Source of the DNA: Rubrivivax gelatinosus
GTDB lineage: Bacteria > Pseudomonadota > Gammaproteobacteria > Burkholderiales > Burkholderiaceae_C
DNA length: 51,045 nt
Assembly (NCBI RefSeq): GCF_016583785.1
Contig: NZ_NRRU01000031.1
Coordinates: 1 to 51,045 of the forward strand
Direction of reading: 5' to 3'
The notes under the pieces are model-generated. The model made no database searches, was not told where the DNA came from, and saw nothing but the letters and a program-made list of their open reading frames with translations. The position numbers and the translations under genes were made by a program. Positions 33,693 through 41,816 of this stretch are shown piece after piece (positions within the stretch are counted from its first letter, which is position 1; each line of letters begins with the position of its first letter).

Positions 33693-34129
33693 GCGAACGC
33701 GTGATCCTGCTGGTCGAGGACAACCCGCAGGACGAGATGCTGACGCTGCGCGCGCTCAAGCGGGCACGCGTGGCCAACCACATCGACGTCGTGCGCGACG
33801 GCCAGCAGGCGCTGGACTACCTGTTCCGCGACGGCGAGTTCGCCGGCCGCGACGGCCCGGAGCTGCCGACGGTGGTGCTGCTGGACATCGGCCTGCCCCG
33901 GCTCACCGGGCTGGAGGTGCTGACGCGGCTGCGCGCCGACGCCCGCACGCGGCTGCTGCCGGTGGTGATGCTGACCTCCAGCGACGAGGACACCGACCGC
34001 ATCGCCAGCTACGAAGGCGGCGCCAACAGCTTCGTGCGCAAGCCGGTGGACTTCGGCGACTTCGCCGAGACCGTCGCCAGCCTGGGCGTTTACTGGCTCG
34101 CGACCAACGAGCCGCTGCGGCGGGACTGA
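33689..34129 (+). CDS. Single-domain response regulator, Rcp1-like
   Basis: A 146-residue lone receiver with the phytochrome-regulator (Rcp1) pattern: LLVEDNPQDEMLTLRALKR, the phosphorylated Asp in VVLLDIGLPRLTGLEVL, Thr/Ser switch VVMLTSSDEDTD, and Lys in FVRKPVDFGDF. No output domain. Start ATG 33689 overlaps the kinase stop (ATGA). It would take phosphate from the upstream kinase and pass it on, or act through protein contact. Confidence 0.92.
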   Translation: MSERVILLVEDNPQDEMLTLRALKRARVANHIDVVRDGQQALDYLFRDGEFAGRDGPELPTVVLLDIGLPRLTGLEVLTRLRADARTRLLPVVMLTSSDEDTDRIASYEGGANSFVRKPVDFGDFAETVASLGVYWLATNEPLRRD

Positions 34130-34130
34130 G

Positions 34131-36167
34131 ATGGCCGACGCCACCGTGCCGCCGGCCGCGGCCGACCGGGTGCTGATCATCGAGGATGTCGAGCCCGACT
34201 TCCGACTGCTGCAGCGCCAGCTGCAGCAGCACGGCATGGGCGCCGAATGCCGGCGCGCGGCCTCGCCCGAGTCGGTGCACGCGGCGCTGGCCGAAGGCGG
34301 CTGGCAGCTGGTGCTGGCCGACCATTCGCTGCCCGGGCTGGACTTCGAGACCACGCTGTCCTGGGTGAACGAAAGCCTGCCCGGCGTGCCGGTGATCCTG
34401 GTGACGGGCACGGTGGGCGAGGAACTCGCGGTCGACCTGCTGCGCCGCGGCGTCGCCGACTTCGTGCTCAAGGACCGCATGGCGCGGCTGATCCCGGCGG
34501 TGCAGCGCTGCCTCGAGGACGTGCGCCGGCGCGACGAGGCCGCGCACGCGGCGCGCGCGCTGGCCGAGAGCGAGGCCTTCAACCGCATGATCGTCGGCTC
34601 GATCGGCGACGGCCTGTTCATCGCCCAGGACCGGCGCTTCGTCTTCGTCAACCCGGCGCTGCCGACGCTGCTGGGCTTCACGCACGCCGAGTTCGAGGGC
34701 CGCGCCTTCGACGCCGCGGTCGCGCCCGAATCGCTCGCGCTCTGGGACGAACGTTACCGGCAGCGCCTGGCGCCGGCCAGCCTGGAGCCCGAAGGCCATT
34801 ACGAGGTCGCGCTGCTGCACCGTGGCGGGCAGCGCGTCTGGATGGAGCTGCGCGCGGCGCGCTTCGAACACGGCGGCCGGCCCGCGGTGCTGGGCCTGCT
34901 GCGCGACACGACCGAACGCCGCCGCATCGTCGCCGAGCTCGAACGCCACCGCCACCACCTCGAGGCCCTGGTCGAGGAGCGCACGCGCAAGGCCGAGGCC
35001 GCGAACCAGGCCAAGAGCGCCTTCCTCGCGAACATGAGCCACGAGATCCGCACGCCGCTGAACGCGATCACCGGCATGGTCCACCTGCTCGAGCGCCAGG
35101 CGAGCGCGCCGCAGCAGCGCTCGCTGGCGGTGATCGCGCGCGCCGTCGACCACCTGCTGTCCATCGTCAACGACGTGCTCGACCTGTCCAAGATCGAGTC
35201 GGGCAAGCTGACGCTGGAGAGCGTCGACTTCGGTGTCGACGAGCTCGTCGAGCGTGCGCGTGGGCTGATCGGCGAACTCGCCGCCGAGAAGGGCCTGAGG
35301 CTGCTCGTCGACAACCGCGCCGGCAGCACCCGCCTGTGCGGCGACCCGACCCGCATCGCCCAGCTGATGCTCAACCTGCTGGGCAACGCGGTGAAGTTCA
35401 CCGACCACGGCGAGGTGCGGCTGACCTGCACGCTCGAGCGCAGCGAGCCCGGCTCGCCGCGGCTGGTGCTGGAGGTGGCCGACACCGGCATCGGCATTGC
35501 CGCGGAGCGGCAGGCGCAGCTCTTCGACCCCTTCGAGCAAGCCGACAGCTCGACCACGCGCCGTTTCGGCGGCACCGGGCTCGGCCTGGCGATCTGTCGC
35601 CACCTCGTCGAGATGATGCACGGCCGCATCGCCGTGCACAGCGTGCCTGGCCAGGGCAGCACGTTCACGATCGAGGTCGTGCTGCAGCCGCCGCGCCAGC
35701 CCGAGCAGGCAGCCGAGCTGCAGGCCGGCGCCTCGGGCCAGGACCTGGAGACGCTGCTCTACCAGCGCCATGCCGGCACGCGTGTGCTCGTCGCCGAGGA
35801 CAACGAGATCAACCAGCTCGTCGCCGAGGAACTGCTGGAATGCGCCGGCCTGCTGGTCGACATCGCCGGCGACGGCCAGCAGGCGGTCGAGATGGCCGGC
35901 CGCGGCGCTTACGCGGCGATCCTGATGGACGTGCAGATGCCGGTGCTCGACGGCCTGCAGGCCACGCGCGCGATCCGCGCGCTGCCCGGCTGTCCGCAGG
36001 TGCCGGTGATCGCGATGACCGCCAACGCCTTCGGCGAGGATCGCGAGGCCTGCCTCGCGGCCGGCATGAACGACCATCTCGCCAAGCCGGTGGCGGCCGA
36101 GCGCCTGTATGCGCAGCTGCTGCGCTGGCTGCCGGTGGGCGCGGCGACGCTGCGGCCTGCGGGCTGA
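34131..36167 (+). CDS. Hybrid histidine kinase, receiver-PAS-kinase-receiver
   Basis: A 678-residue soluble protein. N-terminal receiver (about 14-130: LIIEDVEPDFRLL; Asp in LVLADHSLPGLDF; Lys in VLKDR), PAS (about 145-265), and HisKA with NMSHEIRTPLNAITG (His304). The ATPase domain has LLGNAVKF, DTGIGIA and GGTGLGLAI. C-terminal receiver (about 545-665: VLVAEDNEINQ; LMDVQMPVLDG; AKPV). No membrane segment. It begins one base after the lone receiver's stop, completing a four-gene binding protein-kinase-receiver-hybrid kinase operon. The N-terminal receiver is a plausible acceptor in this relay. Confidence 0.92.
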   Translation: MADATVPPAAADRVLIIEDVEPDFRLLQRQLQQHGMGAECRRAASPESVHAALAEGGWQLVLADHSLPGLDFETTLSWVNESLPGVPVILVTGTVGEELAVDLLRRGVADFVLKDRMARLIPAVQRCLEDVRRRDEAAHAARALAESEAFNRMIVGSIGDGLFIAQDRRFVFVNPALPTLLGFTHAEFEGRAFDAAVAPESLALWDERYRQRLAPASLEPEGHYEVALLHRGGQRVWMELRAARFEHGGRPAVLGLLRDTTERRRIVAELERHRHHLEALVEERTRKAEAANQAKSAFLANMSHEIRTPLNAITGMVHLLERQASAPQQRSLAVIARAVDHLLSIVNDVLDLSKIESGKLTLESVDFGVDELVERARGLIGELAAEKGLRLLVDNRAGSTRLCGDPTRIAQLMLNLLGNAVKFTDHGEVRLTCTLERSEPGSPRLVLEVADTGIGIAAERQAQLFDPFEQADSSTTRRFGGTGLGLAICRHLVEMMHGRIAVHSVPGQGSTFTIEVVLQPPRQPEQAAELQAGASGQDLETLLYQRHAGTRVLVAEDNEINQLVAEELLECAGLLVDIAGDGQQAVEMAGRGAYAAILMDVQMPVLDGLQATRAIRALPGCPQVPVIAMTANAFGEDREACLAAGMNDHLAKPVAAERLYAQLLRWLPVGAATLRPAG

Positions 36168-36175
36168 AGCCTGCG

Positions 36176-36193
36176 GCCCGCCCGGTGGCGGGC
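36176..36193 (+). terminator. Hairpin after the signalling operon
   Basis: GCCCGCC-CGGT-GGCGGGC, a perfect 7-bp stem with a tetraloop 8 bases after the hybrid kinase stop. It lacks a T tract, so it may be a weak terminator or an mRNA 3'-end stabiliser. Confidence 0.4.
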
Positions 36194-36237
36194 ACCGGGG
36201 TTGCCAGAAGTCCTGCATCGCAACCAGGAGAGCTGGC

Positions 36238-36408
36238 ATGGACGAAGGCATCATCCCGGCGCTGTTCGTGATCACCTTGTTGATCGCGCTGGCGTTCGGT
36301 CTCTATCAGTACCGCAAGGTGACCAAGGCCCGGCGCGAGGGCCGGCGCTCGGTGCAGGCGGAGGTGCGCGGCGAGCCGCCGGCGCGGCCACAGGCAGACA
36401 AACGCTGA
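36238..36408 (+). CDS. Small single-pass membrane protein
   Basis: A 56-residue protein with an AGGAGAG ribosome site. One membrane segment (IIPALFVITLLIALAFGLYQY, residues 5-25) is followed by a basic cytoplasmic tail. Unknown function. A strong terminator follows. Confidence 0.75.
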   Translation: MDEGIIPALFVITLLIALAFGLYQYRKVTKARREGRRSVQAEVRGEPPARPQADKR

Positions 36409-36414
36409 AGCGGG

Positions 36415-36439
36415 GGGCCGGCGCAAGCCGGCCCTCTTT
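36415..36439 (+). terminator. Rho-independent terminator
   Basis: Perfect 8-bp stem GGGCCGGC / GCCGGCCC with a GCAA loop, then TCTTT, 6 bases after the small membrane protein. It abuts the stop of the convergent basic protein. Confidence 0.75.
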
Positions 36440-36636
36440 CAGGCCGAGCTGCCGCCGTGATGCGAGCGTTTGCCGGGGTTCTTCTTGCTGCGGGTATGAG
36501 CCCCGCGTTCCTTGCTGCTGCGCTGGCCGGTCGCGCGGTTCTTGCGTATCGACGGGCCACCGTCGCGGCGCTTTTCGGCTTCGGGCGCGGTGTCGGGTGC
36601 CGCGTCGGCGCTGGAATCGGAAGAATGGGATGCCAT
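36439..36636 (-). CDS. Small basic, probably disordered protein
   Basis: A 65-residue protein beginning MASHSSDSSADAAPDTAPEA, then rich in Arg, Lys, Ser and Gly (RSSKERGAHTRSKKNPGKRS). GGAG stands 7 bases before ATG 36636. It lacks hydrophobic core residues and looks disordered and nucleic-acid-binding in charge. Similar short basic proteins are common in Burkholderiales but are not characterised. Confidence 0.6.
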   Translation of the reverse strand: MASHSSDSSADAAPDTAPEAEKRRDGGPSIRKNRATGQRSSKERGAHTRSKKNPGKRSHHGGSSA

Positions 36637-36764
36637 CTCGTGCTCCGGAAGATCGGAGCCTCGTGAAGGCAATCGGGGTGCCCCGTGAAGGCAAGGCCTT
36701 CGCGCGTGACATCGCGCTCGGCCACAGGCTGCGTGCACCGCGTTGCGGTGACGCGCGTGCGCGC

Positions 36765-36992
36765 TCAGTCGTCGAGTTCGGCGTATTCCGAGACGATCAA
36801 GCAGGCGTCGTAGCGCTCGACGCACAACTCGACGCGCGCGCCCGGGCTCAGATGGTCGAAGTCGGCCCCCGGCGTGCTTTTCGTGACGGTCCACTCGCGA
36901 TCGTCGTCGCCGTCGAGGTAGGCCAGCCCGGTACGGGGCAGGATCTCGCGGACGACGGCCTTGATGAACGCCGTTTGTTGTGCAATGGACAT
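36765..36992 (-). CDS. Small protein, possible OB/cold-shock-like beta barrel
   Basis: A 75-residue protein with an excellent ribosome site (AGGAGG, 5 bases before ATG 36992). The sequence pattern TGLAYLDGDDDREWTVTKS, FDHLSPGARVELCVE and ACLIVSEYAEL alternates like a five-stranded barrel of the cold-shock/OB type. It lacks the RNP1 aromatic motif, so RNA binding is only a guess. A longer frame to 37196 has no ribosome site. Confidence 0.7.
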   Translation of the reverse strand: MSIAQQTAFIKAVVREILPRTGLAYLDGDDDREWTVTKSTPGADFDHLSPGARVELCVERYDACLIVSEYAELDD

Positions 36993-37310
36993 GCAGACCT
37001 CCTGACGTGATGTCGCATGACCGCCGCTGGGGCAGTCGGCAACCATTAGGCGCCGAGCCGCGGCTGAGGTTTTGACCCAGGCCAAGGGCCGGCACCGGAA
37101 GTGGCGGGTGGCACCGGTCTGCGCCGCCCGACTTCCTGCTGCATCATCGCAGCACCCGGCGGCTCGTGGCAGACGGATCGTGGGCGCCGAAACCACAGGC
37201 CTGACACGACACTGTCATCTTCGTGTCGTGGCATGTCGCGGCGCTGACGTCGCGCGCCGCCGCCGCAAACCGAACGCCAGAGCGCCGAGGAGCGCCTGGC
37301 GCTGCGCCAC
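36993..37310. other. Divergent intergenic region with an interrupted 5' end of the next gene
   Basis: Promoter region for the 75-residue protein (minus) and the 2TM protein (plus). The right part (37233-37310) reads in frame with the 2TM gene: ATG at 37233, three sense codons, TGA at 37245, then codons for APPPQTERQSAEERLALRH leading straight into it. Nothing else is supported. Confidence 0.5.
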
Positions 37311-37544
37311 GTGCGCCGGCTGCGCGCCTACTACGGTCACCTCGCCCTGTATGTCGCGGTGCTGTCGATGCTGCTGGCGATCAACCTGCTGACGAGGCCG
37401 CAGCACCTGTGGGTGGTCTGGCCGGCGCTGGGCTGGGGCTTCGCCATCGTCATGCAGGCGCTGCAGGTCTGGGGGCCCGCCCGCTTCCTCGGCCCCGACT
37501 GGGAGCGCCGCCAGGTCGAAAAGCGCCTCGGCCGCCCGCTCTGA
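37311..37544 (+). CDS. 2TM-domain small membrane protein with uncertain start
   Basis: A 77-residue protein from GTG 37311. The 2TM pattern is clear: YYGHLALYVAVLSMLLAINL, then HLWVVWPALGWGFAIVMQAL, then the family ending FLGPDWERRQVEKRL. Family members normally have a helical lead-in before the first membrane segment. Here that lead-in (SAEERLALRH) is present in frame upstream of GTG but has no ATG, GTG or TTG of its own. GAGGAG at 37287-37292 stands 9 bases before a CTG at 37302, which may be the true start. An earlier ATG (37233) is cut off by an in-frame TGA. Confidence 0.7.
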   Translation: MRRLRAYYGHLALYVAVLSMLLAINLLTRPQHLWVVWPALGWGFAIVMQALQVWGPARFLGPDWERRQVEKRLGRPL

Positions 37545-37721
37545 ACTGAAGCCGGCTGGCCCGCCGAGCCCGCGACACAGGCCTGTCGCCGGTGTTTTCC
37601 GGCGGCTTCGGTGCGACGGCGCACAAACAAACTGCCCCTTCCCATGAGCCAATCGGCCTGCTTTTTTCGCACGCCGCATTGGGCGGCTTCATCCGGGCTC
37701 GCATTCGAGAGCGAAAGGTCT

Positions 37722-37940
37722 ATGAACTCCATCAGGGCAGTTGCACTTGTACTCATCGTCGGCGGAGCGCTCGCACTCCTGTACGGCGGCTTCAGCTATA
37801 CCCAGGACACGTCCGCCGCCAAGATCGGGCCGATCGAACTCACGGTCAAAGAAAAGAAGAACGTGAACATCCCCGTCTGGGCCGGCGTCGGCGCCCTCGT
37901 GCTCGGCGGCGTGCTGCTGGTCACCGCCGGCAAGCGCTGA
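37722..37940 (+). CDS. Small conserved two-segment membrane protein
   Basis: A 72-residue inner-membrane protein. First membrane segment AVALVLIVGGALALLYGGF, a middle part IGPIELTVKEKKNVNIP, and second segment WAGVGALVLGGVLLVTAG. Similar proteins are widespread as conserved hypotheticals in Proteobacteria. AAAGG precedes ATG 37722. No function known. Confidence 0.78.
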   Translation: MNSIRAVALVLIVGGALALLYGGFSYTQDTSAAKIGPIELTVKEKKNVNIPVWAGVGALVLGGVLLVTAGKR

Positions 37941-37971
37941 CCGGGGTTACTGCGCTCGCATGGGCGGCCGC

Positions 37972-38436
37972 TCAGGCCGGTTTGGCGACCATCAGCCAGA
38001 AGATCGCCAGCAGCGCGACGAAGGCCGGCACGCCCAGCGCCGCCCACCAGCGCAGATAGTGGAAGTACAGCGGCGGCAGCCCCTCGCCGGCGGCCGCCGC
38101 CGCTTCGGCCAGCCGCCGCATCCTCATCTGCAGCCAGACCACCGGCAGCCAGCAGCCGCCGGCCAGCAGGTACAGCGCGATGCTCCACAGCACCCAGGGC
38201 GTGGTCAGCGGCAGCTGCAGCACGTGCAGCAGGTACAGCCCGCTCGCCGGCTGCAGCACGATGCTGGTCGCGGTGAACAACCAGTCGGCCCAGACGACCT
38301 GGCGCACGACCACCGCCACCGCCTGCGGCTGGCGGTTCAGGCTCGCCAGCAGCATGTGGAAAGCCGAGCCGATGCCGGTGCCGAACAGAAGCGTCGACGA
38401 CAGGATGTGCAGCCACTTCGCGACCAGGTAGTCCAT
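37972..38436 (-). CDS. DUF2269-family integral membrane protein
   Basis: A 154-residue protein with four hydrophobic segments and the DUF2269 start (KWLHILSSTLLFGTGIGSAF), including the conserved His of the first helix. Function unknown; family members resemble heme-binding or cytochrome-like four-helix proteins. It begins 8 bases after the stop of the SDR/DoxX gene, with which it forms an operon. Confidence 0.85.
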   Translation of the reverse strand: MDYLVAKWLHILSSTLLFGTGIGSAFHMLLASLNRQPQAVAVVVRQVVWADWLFTATSIVLQPASGLYLLHVLQLPLTTPWVLWSIALYLLAGGCWLPVVWLQMRMRRLAEAAAAAGEGLPPLYFHYLRWWAALGVPAFVALLAIFWLMVAKPA

Positions 38437-38444
38437 CGTCGCGC

Positions 38445-39728
38445 TCAGCGTGGCGGTGGCCGGTCCTGCGCCCACAGCAGCGCCAGCAGCGCGAGCAGCG
38501 GCAGGTTCTTCGTCAGCGGCCCGTAGGGATGGGACCAGAACTCGGGCAGCGCGACGCTGATCACCAGCGTGTAGCCGGCGATCAGCGCCGCCTGCGCCAG
38601 CCACAGCCAGCGGCGCGCGCCGCCGCGCCAGGGGGCCAGCGTCAGCACCCCGAACACCGCGTCCAGCCCGGCCGCGCCCAGCAGCGCCGCAGCCTGCAGC
38701 GCCGCCGGCACACCCGCGCGTGCCAGCAGCGCCAGGCTGTCGTCGCGCGGATGCACGAACAGCGACACCCAGGCCGTCACCAGCCAGACCACGGCCAGCG
38801 ACAGGCGCAGCAGCGGCAGCGTCCACGCCAGTTCGGCGCGCGCCCGCAGCGCCGGCGCCAGCGGGCGCGGGATGAAGGCCTCGACCGGCCGCGGCGCCGC
38901 GCCCAGCAAGGCCATCGTGTCCGCGACAGCGGCCGTATTGCCCCGCTGCAGCATGCGCCAGGCGTCGCGGTCGAGCAGGCCGCCACCGAAGCGGCTGCCG
39001 AGACCCGCCGCCGCGGTGACGAGCGCGGCCGGCAGCGCCAGCGTCGCCGCCGGGCGCAGCTCCAGCCCCGCGCGCAGGCCCTGCAGATAAGCCGCCAGCG
39101 GCAGCGAGCGCGGGCCGACGAGCGCGACACGCCGGCCGCGCCAGCGGCCCGGCGGCGCCTGCACCAGCGCGACGATGGCCGCGACCGCGTCGTCGACATG
39201 CACCGGCTGCAGCGGCTGGTGGCCACCGGCCGGCAGCGGCAGCAGCGGCAGCGCCGCGAGCGCCAGGAACAGCGCCGCGCTCGGACCTTCGGCACCGAAG
39301 ACGAGCGAGGGCTGGACCACGGTCGCGTCCAGCGGCAGCGCCAGCAGCCGGCGGTCGGCTTCGGCCTTGCTGCGGTGGTAGGCGGTGCTCGCGCCGTCGT
39401 CGGCCCCGAGCGCGGAGAGCTGCACGACCCGGCGCACGCCGGCCGCGGCGCAGGCTTCGAACAAGGCCAGCGGCCCGGCAACGTGCAGCGCCGCGAAGCT
39501 GGCGCCGGGGCGCTCGCGGAAGATGCCGACGGCGTTGACGACGACCTCGACCCCGTCCAGCAGCGCCGCCCAGTGCGGCGGCGGCGCGGCGAAGTCGGCG
39601 GCGACGAAACGGCAGCCGCTGTCGTCGGGCCGGCGGCCGGCGCAGATGAGTTCGTGCCCGGCGGCACGCAGTGCGTCGCGCAGCCGGCTGCCGACGAAAC
39701 CGCTGCTGCCCGTCAGGAGAATCCGCAT
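38445..39728 (-). CDS. SDR-type NAD(P)-binding protein fused to a DoxX-like membrane domain
   Basis: A 427-residue fusion. Residues 1-290 are an atypical short-chain dehydrogenase: MRILLTGSSGFVGSRLRDAL with the nucleotide loop, VVVNAVGIFRE, and YHRSKAEADR in the place of the YxxxK motif. Residues about 310-420 form four membrane segments like DoxX/DoxD-like proteins (LSLAVVWLVTAWVSLFV, LDAVFGVLTLAPW, LIAGYTLVISVALPEFW). This architecture recurs in Proteobacteria next to DUF2269 proteins, as here. Substrate unknown; a quinone- or lipid-related redox role is possible. Confidence 0.87.
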   Translation of the reverse strand: MRILLTGSSGFVGSRLRDALRAAGHELICAGRRPDDSGCRFVAADFAAPPPHWAALLDGVEVVVNAVGIFRERPGASFAALHVAGPLALFEACAAAGVRRVVQLSALGADDGASTAYHRSKAEADRRLLALPLDATVVQPSLVFGAEGPSAALFLALAALPLLPLPAGGHQPLQPVHVDDAVAAIVALVQAPPGRWRGRRVALVGPRSLPLAAYLQGLRAGLELRPAATLALPAALVTAAAGLGSRFGGGLLDRDAWRMLQRGNTAAVADTMALLGAAPRPVEAFIPRPLAPALRARAELAWTLPLLRLSLAVVWLVTAWVSLFVHPRDDSLALLARAGVPAALQAAALLGAAGLDAVFGVLTLAPWRGGARRWLWLAQAALIAGYTLVISVALPEFWSHPYGPLTKNLPLLALLALLWAQDRPPPR

Positions 39729-39826
39729 CGTCGCCGCTGGTTCGCTGGGAACGGCGCTTGCCGCACGCCGGCGCCGACCGGGCAATCCGCATTCCGCCAG
39801 CGCCCCGGTCCGACGGAGTGGCCTCG

Positions 39827-40303
39827 ATGATGACGACGATTTCCCTGGCGCCGCGCAACATCGTGCGCGACACCGTGACCGACGGCCTGCTCGCCGGCGC
39901 GATCTCCGGCGTGGCGCTGGTCTGGCGCGGCCGGCGCGACTCGACACCGGCGGCGCCGCTGAACGCGGTCAGCCACTGGATCTGGCCGCGCCAGGGGCTG
40001 CAGCGCGAGGACCTGTCGTGGCGCCACACGGCCACCGGCACGCTGATCCATGTCGCCTCGTCGATGCTGTGGGCCGGCGTGTTCGACCTGCTGCGCTCGC
40101 GTCGCCGCCGGCCGACACCGCTGAACGCGCTCGCCGACGCCGCCGCCGTCACCGCGCTGGCCGCCACCGTCGACCTGAAGCTGGTGCCGCAGCGGCTGAC
40201 GCCGGGCTTCGAGCACAAGCTCTCGCGGCCCAGCCTGACGCTGGTCTACGGCGGCTTCGCGCTCGGCCTGGCGCTGGGTGGCCTGGTCGCGCTGCGGCGC
40301 TGA
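39827..40303 (+). CDS. Hypothetical membrane protein
   Basis: A 158-residue protein with GGAG 9 bases before ATG 39827. Hydrophobic segments are at about 19-32 (DGLLAGAISGVALVW), 68-85, 104-118 and 138-158. The central loop holds SHWIWPRQGLQREDLSWRHT. Resembles uncharacterised membrane proteins of Proteobacteria; no function. The next gene starts 3 bases after its stop. Confidence 0.72.
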   Translation: MMTTISLAPRNIVRDTVTDGLLAGAISGVALVWRGRRDSTPAAPLNAVSHWIWPRQGLQREDLSWRHTATGTLIHVASSMLWAGVFDLLRSRRRRPTPLNALADAAAVTALAATVDLKLVPQRLTPGFEHKLSRPSLTLVYGGFALGLALGGLVALRR

Positions 40304-40306
40304 AGC

Positions 40307-40867
40307 GTGGCCGACACGGCAGCGCTGCTGCAGGGCGCGCTGCTCGGCGTGCTCGCGCCGGTATGGATGCTCGCCGGCAGCGCCGACTGGCTCTGCCACC
40401 GCGTGCAGCGCATCGAAACCAGCACCGGCCTGCGCGAGTCGGCGCTGCACCTGCTGATGCTGGCCGAACTGGGCATCGCGGTGCTGGTGGCGCTGCTGCT
40501 GGAGACCACGGCCGCGGCGCTGGCGCTGATGCTCGCCGCCTGCGTAGCGCACGAGCTGACGACCTGGGCCGACCTGGCCTATGCCGACACCCGGCGCGAC
40601 ATCCCCTGGTACGAACAGCTGGTGCACGGGCTGCAGCAGGTGCTGCCCTGGGCGGCGTTCGCCGGCATCGCCGTGCTGAGCGGCGACCAGGCCTTGGCCG
40701 CGCTCGGGCTGGGCAGCGAGGCCGCCGACTGGTCGCTGCGCTGGAAGGCCGAGCCGCTGCCGGCCTGGTACCTGGCGAGCTTCTTCGGCGCTTCGCTGCT
40801 GCTGGTGCTGGGGCCGTTCGTGGCCGAGTTCTGGCTCTGCTGGCGCACGCGGCCGGTGGCGCGCTGA
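40307..40867 (+). CDS. Hypothetical membrane protein
   Basis: A 186-residue protein with a GTG start, 3 bases after the preceding gene. It has membrane segments near 8-25, 50-80, 110-125 and 155-178. Conserved-looking polar residues lie between them (DWLCHRVQRIE, CVAHELTTWADLAYAD, RDIPWYEQLVHGLQQV), where His and Glu may bind metal. Function unknown; likely works with its upstream partner. Confidence 0.72.
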   Translation: MADTAALLQGALLGVLAPVWMLAGSADWLCHRVQRIETSTGLRESALHLLMLAELGIAVLVALLLETTAAALALMLAACVAHELTTWADLAYADTRRDIPWYEQLVHGLQQVLPWAAFAGIAVLSGDQALAALGLGSEAADWSLRWKAEPLPAWYLASFFGASLLLVLGPFVAEFWLCWRTRPVAR

Positions 40868-40920
40868 CGCGGCGCATGGCTGGCGTCAAGGTCACGCGAG
40901 CTGCATTGAGCGCAGGCCAC

Positions 40921-40937
40921 CGTCACGGCCACGTCAC
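40921..40937 (+). promoter_or_regulatory. Pho-box-like direct repeat upstream of plcP
   Basis: CGTCAC-N5-CGTCAC, an 11-base-spaced direct repeat as bound by PhoB-type regulators, 25 bases before the plcP start. Nearly the same sequence precedes the neighbouring glycosyltransferase at the same distance. Confidence 0.5.
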
Positions 40938-40961
40938 GCCGGTCGACGACGATGACGGTCC

Positions 40962-41810
40962 ATGCAGAAGGCGCCCCCATCCCCGCCCGACGCCGGCGAC
41001 GGCGCGGACGGCACGCCGCTGCGCGTGCGCACGGCCTGGATCTCCGACATCCACCTGGGCACGCCCGGCTGCCAGGCGCCTGCGTTGCTCGACTTCCTGC
41101 GCGACCTGGAGTGCGACACGCTCTACCTCGTCGGCGACATCGTCGACGGCTGGCAGTTGAAACGCAGCTGGTACTGGCCGCAGGCGCACAACGACGTCGT
41201 GCAGAAGATCCTGCGCAAGGCGCGCAAGGGCACACGCGTGGTCTTCGTGCCCGGCAACCACGACGGCTTTGCGCGGCGCTACGTCGAACTGAGCTTCGGC
41301 GGCGTCGAGGTCGTCGAGGACTGCCTGCACCAGACTGCCGACGGCCGCATGCTCTGGGTCACGCACGGCGACCTGTTCGACGGCATCGTGCAGCACGCAC
41401 GCTGGCTGGCGCACGTCGGCGACGCCGCCTACACGCTGGCGCTGGAGCTCAACCGCTGGTTCAACCGCGCGCGCTCGCACTTCGGCCTGCCCTACTGGAG
41501 CCTGTCGGGCTACCTGAAGCACAAGGTCAAGCGCGCCGTCAGCTACATCGACGACTTCGAGACCGTGCTCGCGCACGAAGCACGCCGGCGCGGCGCGCAC
41601 GGCGTCGTCTGCGGCCACATCCACCACGCCGAGATCCGCACGATCGACGGCATCCTGTACTGCAACGACGGCGACTGGGTCGAGAGCCTGACGGCGCTGG
41701 TCGAACACGCCGACGGCCGGCTCGAGATCGTGCGCGGCGGGCGCCCCCAGCTGCCGCCCGCGACGGCTGCGGTGCCGGCGGCCGAGCCCGAGCCCGCCGC
41801 GACCGTCTGA
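40962..41810 (+). CDS. plcP: PlcP-type phospholipase C (metallophosphoesterase, COG2908)
   Basis: A 282-residue cytoplasmic dinuclear-metal phosphoesterase of the LpxH-related COG2908 family. Motifs: ISDIHLGTPGCQA, LVGDIVDGWQLKRSWYWP, NDVVQKILRKARKG, PGNHDGF, THGDLFD, LPYWSLSGYLKHKVK and GHIHHAE. This set, with SWYWPQ and PYWSLS, matches PlcP of Sinorhizobium meliloti, which splits phospholipids to diacylglycerol when phosphate is scarce, better than it matches LpxH proper. The convergent neighbour is a diacylglycerol-type glycosyltransferase, as expected for lipid remodelling. A Pho-box-like repeat lies just upstream. An annotation as UDP-2,3-diacylglucosamine diphosphatase would be the alternative. 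Confidence 0.82.
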   Translation: MQKAPPSPPDAGDGADGTPLRVRTAWISDIHLGTPGCQAPALLDFLRDLECDTLYLVGDIVDGWQLKRSWYWPQAHNDVVQKILRKARKGTRVVFVPGNHDGFARRYVELSFGGVEVVEDCLHQTADGRMLWVTHGDLFDGIVQHARWLAHVGDAAYTLALELNRWFNRARSHFGLPYWSLSGYLKHKVKRAVSYIDDFETVLAHEARRRGAHGVVCGHIHHAEIRTIDGILYCNDGDWVESLTALVEHADGRLEIVRGGRPQLPPATAAVPAAEPEPAATV

Positions 41811-41816
41811 AAAGGC

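Noticed and set aside
40962..41810. Calling this gene LpxH of lipid A synthesis
   Set aside because: SWYWPQ, LPYWSLS and the neighbouring diacylglycerol-type glycosyltransferase fit PlcP better. The two families are related, so LpxH-like activity is not fully excluded.
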